64,000 nt of DNA, taken from NCBI RefSeq assembly GCF_024006985.1, contig NZ_JAMXIB010000001.1, forward strand, positions 186,001 through 250,000. Direction: 5' to 3'. A model generated the notes under the pieces. It saw only the letters and a program-made list of their open reading frames with translations, was not told the origin of the DNA and did not search any database. This DNA is from Robiginitalea marina (lineage in GTDB: Bacteria; Bacteroidota; Bacteroidia; Flavobacteriales; Flavobacteriaceae). Within the stretch, counting starts at the first letter, position 1. Each line of letters opens with the position of its first letter. Shown one piece after another: positions 59,883 through 64,000 of this stretch. The position numbers and the translations under genes are program-made.

Positions 59883-61283
59883 ATGAAAACATATGATGTA
59901 GCCATCATTGGCTCTGGTCCTGGAGGATATGTAGCTGCCATTCGCTGCGCCCAGTTGGGGATGAAAACTGCATTGATTGAAAAATACAGCTCCCTGGGCG
60001 GGACCTGCCTCAATGTAGGCTGTATCCCCTCCAAAGCCCTGCTGGATTCCAGCCACCATTACCACGATGCCATAACCCATTTTGAAGCCCATGGTATCGA
60101 TATCCCCGGGGAGATAAAGGTGAACCTGAAAAAGATGATTGAGCGCAAGCAGGGGGTAGTGGACCAAACCACCAGGGGAATCGATTTTTTGATGGAAAAA
60201 AACAAGGTAGATGTCTACCACGGCCTTGGAAGTTTCAGGGATGCCACCCACCTTGTGATAAAGGGGGAAACCGAAACCGAAATCGAAGCCAAAAACACCA
60301 TTATTGCCACGGGGTCTAAACCCGCTTCCCTGCCCTTTATCTCCCTCGACAAAGAGCGGGTGATTACTTCCACGGAGGCCCTCAGCCTGGGGAAGGTCCC
60401 GAAGCACATGGTCATCATAGGCGGAGGGGTCATAGGGCTGGAGCTTGGCCAGGTATACCTGCGCCTGGGCGCGGAGGTAAGCGTGGTGGAATACATGGAC
60501 CGCATCATCCCGGGCATGGATGCCGGCCTCTCGCGTGAACTCATGAAGGTTTTGAAAAAGCAGGGCATGAAGTTTTACCTCTCACACAAGGTAACCGCCG
60601 TAACCCGCAAGGGCAGGAAAGTCACCGTGAAAGCCCTGGACAAGAAAGAGGCGGAAGTTTCCCTGGAAGGGGATTATTGCCTGGTTTCCGTGGGAAGGCG
60701 GCCTTATACGGAAGGGCTCAACGCGGAAGCCGCGGGAGTGACCCTTAATGACCGTGGACAGGTAGTGGTCAATGACCACTTGCAGACCAGCATCCCCAAC
60801 ATCTATGCTATCGGCGATGTGGTCCGGGGCCAGATGCTGGCGCATAAGGCCGAAGAGGAAGGCGTGATGGTGGCCGAGATTCTGGCAGGCCAAAAGCCCC
60901 ACCTCGACTACAACCTGATCCCGGGGGTAGTCTATACCTGGCCCGAAGTGGCCTCAGTGGGAAAAACCGAAGAACAGCTCAGGGAAGAAGGGGTCGCCTA
61001 TAAAACAGGCCAATTTCCCATGCGTGCCCTGGGGCGCTCCCGCGCCAGTATGGATACGGATGGTTTTGTAAAGATCCTGGCTGACCAGCAAACCGACGAA
61101 GTACTTGGGGTCCATATGATTGGCGCCCGGGTGGCGGACCTGATCGCCGAAGCCGTAACGGCTATGGAGTTCCGTGCTTCTGCGGAAGATATTGCCCGCA
61201 TGAGCCATGCCCACCCCACCTATGCGGAGGCGGTGAAAGAAGCGGCATTGGCAGCCACCGGTGACCGGCCCCTGCACACCTGA
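59883..61283 (+). CDS. lpd: Dihydrolipoyl dehydrogenase
   Basis: A 466-residue FAD enzyme that reoxidises lipoamide in the pyruvate, 2-oxoglutarate or branched-chain dehydrogenase complexes. FAD loop IIGSGPGGYVAAIR at the N-terminus; redox disulfide in GGTCLNVGCIPSKALL; NAD loop IGGGVIGLELGQVY; FAD motif IYAIGDVV; C-terminal active-site motif SHAHPTYAEAVKEAAL with the His-Glu pair. No complex partner gene is adjacent, so it may serve several complexes. Confidence 0.96.
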   Translation: MKTYDVAIIGSGPGGYVAAIRCAQLGMKTALIEKYSSLGGTCLNVGCIPSKALLDSSHHYHDAITHFEAHGIDIPGEIKVNLKKMIERKQGVVDQTTRGIDFLMEKNKVDVYHGLGSFRDATHLVIKGETETEIEAKNTIIATGSKPASLPFISLDKERVITSTEALSLGKVPKHMVIIGGGVIGLELGQVYLRLGAEVSVVEYMDRIIPGMDAGLSRELMKVLKKQGMKFYLSHKVTAVTRKGRKVTVKALDKKEAEVSLEGDYCLVSVGRRPYTEGLNAEAAGVTLNDRGQVVVNDHLQTSIPNIYAIGDVVRGQMLAHKAEEEGVMVAEILAGQKPHLDYNLIPGVVYTWPEVASVGKTEEQLREEGVAYKTGQFPMRALGRSRASMDTDGFVKILADQQTDEVLGVHMIGARVADLIAEAVTAMEFRASAEDIARMSHAHPTYAEAVKEAALAATGDRPLHT

Positions 61284-61315
61284 ATCGCGTTAAGGAATAG
61301 CTGTTGGCTTCCGGG

Positions 61316-62515
61316 TTAAATCCGTTCCTGGGCCCCTTTCAGGAAACGCAACAGGCGCAACACCTGTACCCTTACCAGGCGGAAGGCCTGTAACAGGGCC
61401 TGTTCTCCCGTAGTTTTCAATAAGAGGGCCACCCCGGTAGCTTTGGCCTTTATCAGGCCTTCGTTCCGATCGTACCAAAGGGCCAGCATAGTGCTTATCG
61501 CCATAAAGGCCAGGGCACCGGGAATGGCACTGGACGGGGAAAGGCTGTGGTGGAGGAACCTGTACAGGCCAATCCCCAAAAGGCTGCCATAGAGCACCAT
61601 AAAATGGATCACGTAAATGGCCAGGGTATTTTGCCCGATCTTAAGGAATACTTCCCGCTGCAACAGCCCCCTGAGCGCCATAAATACGGCAAAGACCACA
61701 AAAACATTCCCCAGGCGGATAAAAAGGTAGTTGTTTGAGGCGACCTGGTCAAACAGGGGTATCCCGGAAAGGGAACCTGCCCAAATGAATACGGGAGAGG
61801 AGGCCCAGACGAGCAGGGCGCCTGCCGCCAGGGAGGCCCCGATGCTTTTGAGGTAGCGATACCGGTCTTCCCTTAACGCGCGGAAGGCCATGGAGAGAAA
61901 CCCGCCTATGAATGCATAACCCACCCACGGAAATATCGTAAACACCGAGCCATTGGCCCGGGTGAAATAGTTGGCCAGGGGGAGGGGCAGCATCGAATAG
62001 TCCCAGGATTTGTAAAGGGGTTCAAACAGGAAAAGGAGTACCCCAAAGCCCAGGAGGAGGCCACCCATACCCCTGTATCCCCTCGCTTTGGTAAGGGCAT
62101 AAACCCCTACGATAAACAGGAGGGAAATTCCTATGCAGTGTAATACATCCACCTGGTAAGAAGTGGGATAGAATTCCCCTTTGAACAGGCCGAAGAGGTT
62201 GGTCCGCAACAGGTATCCGATCAGGATGAGTTGCAACCCCCGTTTGATCCCTTTTCGGATCCGTGGGTTATCGAGCCCCTGGTTCGGGGACCCAAGGAGA
62301 AGGTAGGTAAATATAAACCCGGAAACCGTGAAGAAAACCGGGGCGGTAATCCCGCGGAAATAGCTCCAAAGGGCAAAGGCGCCATTGGCCGGGTCACTGA
62401 AAACGGGGTCGAGCAGGGCGTCAATGAAGTGACCCTGGAGCATCATCAGGATGGCCCATGCCCTCATGGCATCTATAAAAAAAAGGCGTTTTTCCCGGGT
62501 TCCCATATTATGCAT
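61316..62515 (-). CDS. Heparan-alpha-glucosaminide N-acetyltransferase-like membrane protein (DUF1624)
   Basis: A 399-residue integral membrane protein with ten or more helices. The N-terminal catalytic signature is FIDAMRAWAILMMLQGHFIDALL, with the conserved His in the first helix. It continues with RGITAPVFFTVSGFIFTYLL and a DVLHCIGISLLFIVGVYAL segment typical of the HGSNAT-catalytic family. Members transfer acetyl groups from cytoplasmic acetyl-CoA across the membrane to amino sugars. The substrate is unknown. The C-terminal 40 residues are basic and helical. It is convergent with lpd. Confidence 0.85.
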   Translation of the reverse strand: MHNMGTREKRLFFIDAMRAWAILMMLQGHFIDALLDPVFSDPANGAFALWSYFRGITAPVFFTVSGFIFTYLLLGSPNQGLDNPRIRKGIKRGLQLILIGYLLRTNLFGLFKGEFYPTSYQVDVLHCIGISLLFIVGVYALTKARGYRGMGGLLLGFGVLLFLFEPLYKSWDYSMLPLPLANYFTRANGSVFTIFPWVGYAFIGGFLSMAFRALREDRYRYLKSIGASLAAGALLVWASSPVFIWAGSLSGIPLFDQVASNNYLFIRLGNVFVVFAVFMALRGLLQREVFLKIGQNTLAIYVIHFMVLYGSLLGIGLYRFLHHSLSPSSAIPGALAFMAISTMLALWYDRNEGLIKAKATGVALLLKTTGEQALLQAFRLVRVQVLRLLRFLKGAQERI

Positions 62516-62619
62516 GCCCTATATACTTCGAAAACAGGGTGTTTGGATGTTTCAGGGCGCAAAATTAGACAAAAAATGATCAGGAGATACGTAAATCCGG
62601 TATTTTCGCAGGAAACCGA

Positions 62620-63162
62620 ATGCTTATGTCTCCTATTCTCGCAACGGCAGGAAGCAATTCCTCCACGTCCATCAATTACCAACTGGTGAAGTATACAGCC
62701 GGCCTCGCCCCGGAGGGAACTGTAAAACTGATGGAACTCGCCCGCCATTCCTATCCCATGTACAGCGAGGACCTTGAGAAGGAGCAGGGTATTCCCGGGG
62801 CCATAAAGGAACTCCTTGAGGACCTTCGGGAATGCAGGGGCCTGATCCTTTCCGTGAACGAACACAATGGAAACCCCTCGGCCTTCTTCAAGAACATCCT
62901 CGACTGGTTGTCGAGGGCCGATCGCAATTTCATGGCAGATACCCCGGTTTTGCTGATGTCCGCCTCAGGAGGGAAACGGGGTGCCTCAGGTTCCCTGGCG
63001 GTGGTGGAGCAAATGTTGCCGAGATTCGGGGCAACTATTGTTTCGACCTTCTCCCTGCCCTCGTACTATGAAAATTTTGACCCGGAATCCGGGATAACCG
63101 GCCCGGAATTGCGCCAAAAGCACCAAAGTGCCCTAAACGCTTTCCTTTCAGCGCTGGACTAG
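62620..63162 (+). CDS. NADPH-dependent FMN reductase-like protein
   Basis: A 180-residue flavodoxin-like protein. The FMN phosphate loop is ILATAGSNSSTSINYQL (SxSxxSxN type) near the N-terminus. The motif LSVNEHNGNPSAFFKNILDW replaces the usual PEYNGxxPxxLKNxID, and LMSASGGKRGASGSL follows. It probably reduces quinones or azo compounds with NAD(P)H. It is divergent from the acetyltransferase gene and precedes the hydrolase by 42 bases on the same strand. Confidence 0.9.
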   Translation: MLMSPILATAGSNSSTSINYQLVKYTAGLAPEGTVKLMELARHSYPMYSEDLEKEQGIPGAIKELLEDLRECRGLILSVNEHNGNPSAFFKNILDWLSRADRNFMADTPVLLMSASGGKRGASGSLAVVEQMLPRFGATIVSTFSLPSYYENFDPESGITGPELRQKHQSALNAFLSALD

Positions 63163-63204
63163 GGCCTACACCTGCCCGCGAACGGTTTTAAAGCCAGAAT
63201 ACCA

Positions 63205-64000
63205 ATGGATAAGGTTGCCAAAGAAGATTTTACAGGGGTATGGGAGGGGGTTCCCATCCATGGGTTTTGGGCCCTGCCTCCGGCCCCGAATGGAATGATT
63301 GTCCTGGTCCATGGATTCGGGGAACATTCGGGCCGTTACCTGGACGGGGTCGTACCCTTTTTTAATGATCTCAACTGGGGCGTTTTCGCCTTTGACCTGG
63401 TCGGACACGGGAAATCCGGGGGGCGCAGGGGACATTGCCAGGGGTATGAACAGTTGCTGGCGTTGGTCACCCGGGGTTTTCAAACCGTCCGGGCACGGAT
63501 GCCCGGCTTGCCTGTGGTCCTTTTCGGCCACAGCATGGGAGGGAACCTGGTCCTGAATACTGTACTCCGAGAGCTGGTTGACCCCGGGGGGATCATCGCC
63601 AGCAGCCCATACCTCAGGCTGGCTTTCCAGCCGCCGGCCTGGAAATGGCAACTGGGAAAGCTCCTGGAAAAAGTGGCGCCAGGGGTTACGGTGGCTGCGG
63701 GCCTGGATCCGGCAGGCATTTCACGCGACCCGTCTGAAGTAAAGACATATCGGGAAGACCCTTTGGTCCATGACCGCGTTAGCCCCAGGTACTCCTTTCC
63801 GGTGATCGCCGCAGGGGAGTGGGCCCTGGACCATGCGGCAGCCCTTTCGGTGCCTGCCCTGCTGCTTCATGGCACGGCCGACCCCATTATCGACCCGGAG
63901 GGAAGCCGGGCATTTCAGGGACAATCGGCCATGGCCAGTCTGGTGCTTATTGAAGGCGGGTACCATGAACTCCACCACGACCCTGACCGCAAGGTGTATT
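63205..64000 (+). CDS. Alpha/beta hydrolase, monoacylglycerol lipase-like (3' end beyond window)
   Basis: The first 265 residues are visible, nearly the whole protein for this family. It begins MDKVAKEDFTGVWEGVPIHG; oxyanion-hole segment VLVHGFGEHSGRY; nucleophile elbow LFGHSMGGNLV; Asp in LLLHGTADPIIDPEGS; the catalytic His in GGYHELHHD at the edge. These are the marks of the serine aminopeptidase S33/monoacylglycerol lipase group. It probably hydrolyses lysolipids or monoacylglycerols. No signal peptide. Confidence 0.92.
   Translation, partial: MDKVAKEDFTGVWEGVPIHGFWALPPAPNGMIVLVHGFGEHSGRYLDGVVPFFNDLNWGVFAFDLVGHGKSGGRRGHCQGYEQLLALVTRGFQTVRARMPGLPVVLFGHSMGGNLVLNTVLRELVDPGGIIASSPYLRLAFQPPAWKWQLGKLLEKVAPGVTVAAGLDPAGISRDPSEVKTYREDPLVHDRVSPRYSFPVIAAGEWALDHAAALSVPALLLHGTADPIIDPEGSRAFQGQSAMASLVLIEGGYHELHHDPDRKVY

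Noticed and set aside
1-64000. CRISPR arrays, defence systems, rRNA, prophage and transposase genes
   Set aside because: I looked for regularly spaced repeats, nucleases, phage structural genes and transposase motifs and found none. The only tandem repeat is the two-copy hairpin unit near 31.1 kb.

Overview
The window reads as chromosomal DNA of a high-GC marine member of the Flavobacteriaceae (phylum Bacteroidota), plausibly Robiginitalea or a close relative. That name is inference. The evidence is the Bacteroidota-type promoter box TAnnTTTG in front of many genes and both tRNAs, the absence of clear Shine-Dalgarno sites, and families typical of this group: DUF4290, DUF6090, DUF2911, PorP/SprF, a type IX secretion sorting tail, BshB1 of bacillithiol synthesis, and the tpx-dgk-ftsK-lolA-lptF/G-ribB order. 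Most of the window is gene-dense and around 55-60% G+C in the lines I counted.

Layout. 0-9.8 kb: recQ (cut by the left edge), a P-loop ATPase, DUF493, DUF4290, murA with Asp at the fosfomycin-target Cys position, pirin, an exported VOC protein, a CDGSH iron-sulfur protein, an M20 amidohydrolase, and a photolyase operon (SRPBCC-SDR-phr) behind a palindromic operator. 9.9-19.9 kb: a secreted propeller with a sorting tail, DUF2911, then a long leftward block: DUF2520-kdsC-maf, a lipoprotein plus mscS, and an exported PIG-L deacetylase followed by a 33-residue membrane peptide and a sodium/solute symporter. 20-30.9 kb: the cytochrome c haem-lyase fusion ccsBA, a trans-sulfuration enzyme paired with bshB1, a TPR histidine kinase, tRNA-His, an M28 peptidase lipoprotein, a PfkB kinase and tRNA-Ser.

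31-37.9 kb is an AT-rich accessory tract directly behind tRNA-Ser. It opens with tandem, hairpin-rich repeats that form an inverted match with the tRNA terminator. It holds an NHL-type lipoprotein, then a rightward row of small unrelated genes (two-helix membrane protein, a broken fragment, DinB, an exported protein, a lipoprotein, DUF6090, DUF4386). No integrase, transposase, defence system or CRISPR array was found.

38-49.6 kb: an L,D-transpeptidase, a coiled-coil protein that looks like a fusion with a lipoprotein, a small lipoprotein, a PD40 protein next to a PorP/SprF-SPOR fusion, an atypical response regulator with Glu at the phosphorylation site, an S9 peptidase, and the TauE-nitroreductase-DegT operon. 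49.6-64 kb: the envelope and division cluster (ribB with a degenerate ribA half, lptF/G, lolA, ftsK, dgk, tpx), an NhaC antiporter, a methionine gamma-lyase-like gene divergent from an Lrp/AsnC regulator, lpd, a membrane acetyltransferase, an FMN reductase and the start of a monoacylglycerol-lipase-like hydrolase.

I found no complete, obviously new multi-gene system. The strongest leads are the micropeptide between the deacetylase and the symporter, the PD40/PorP-SPOR pair with its pseudo-receiver neighbour, the coiled-coil/lipoprotein fusion, the photolyase operator, and the repeat structure at tRNA-Ser.
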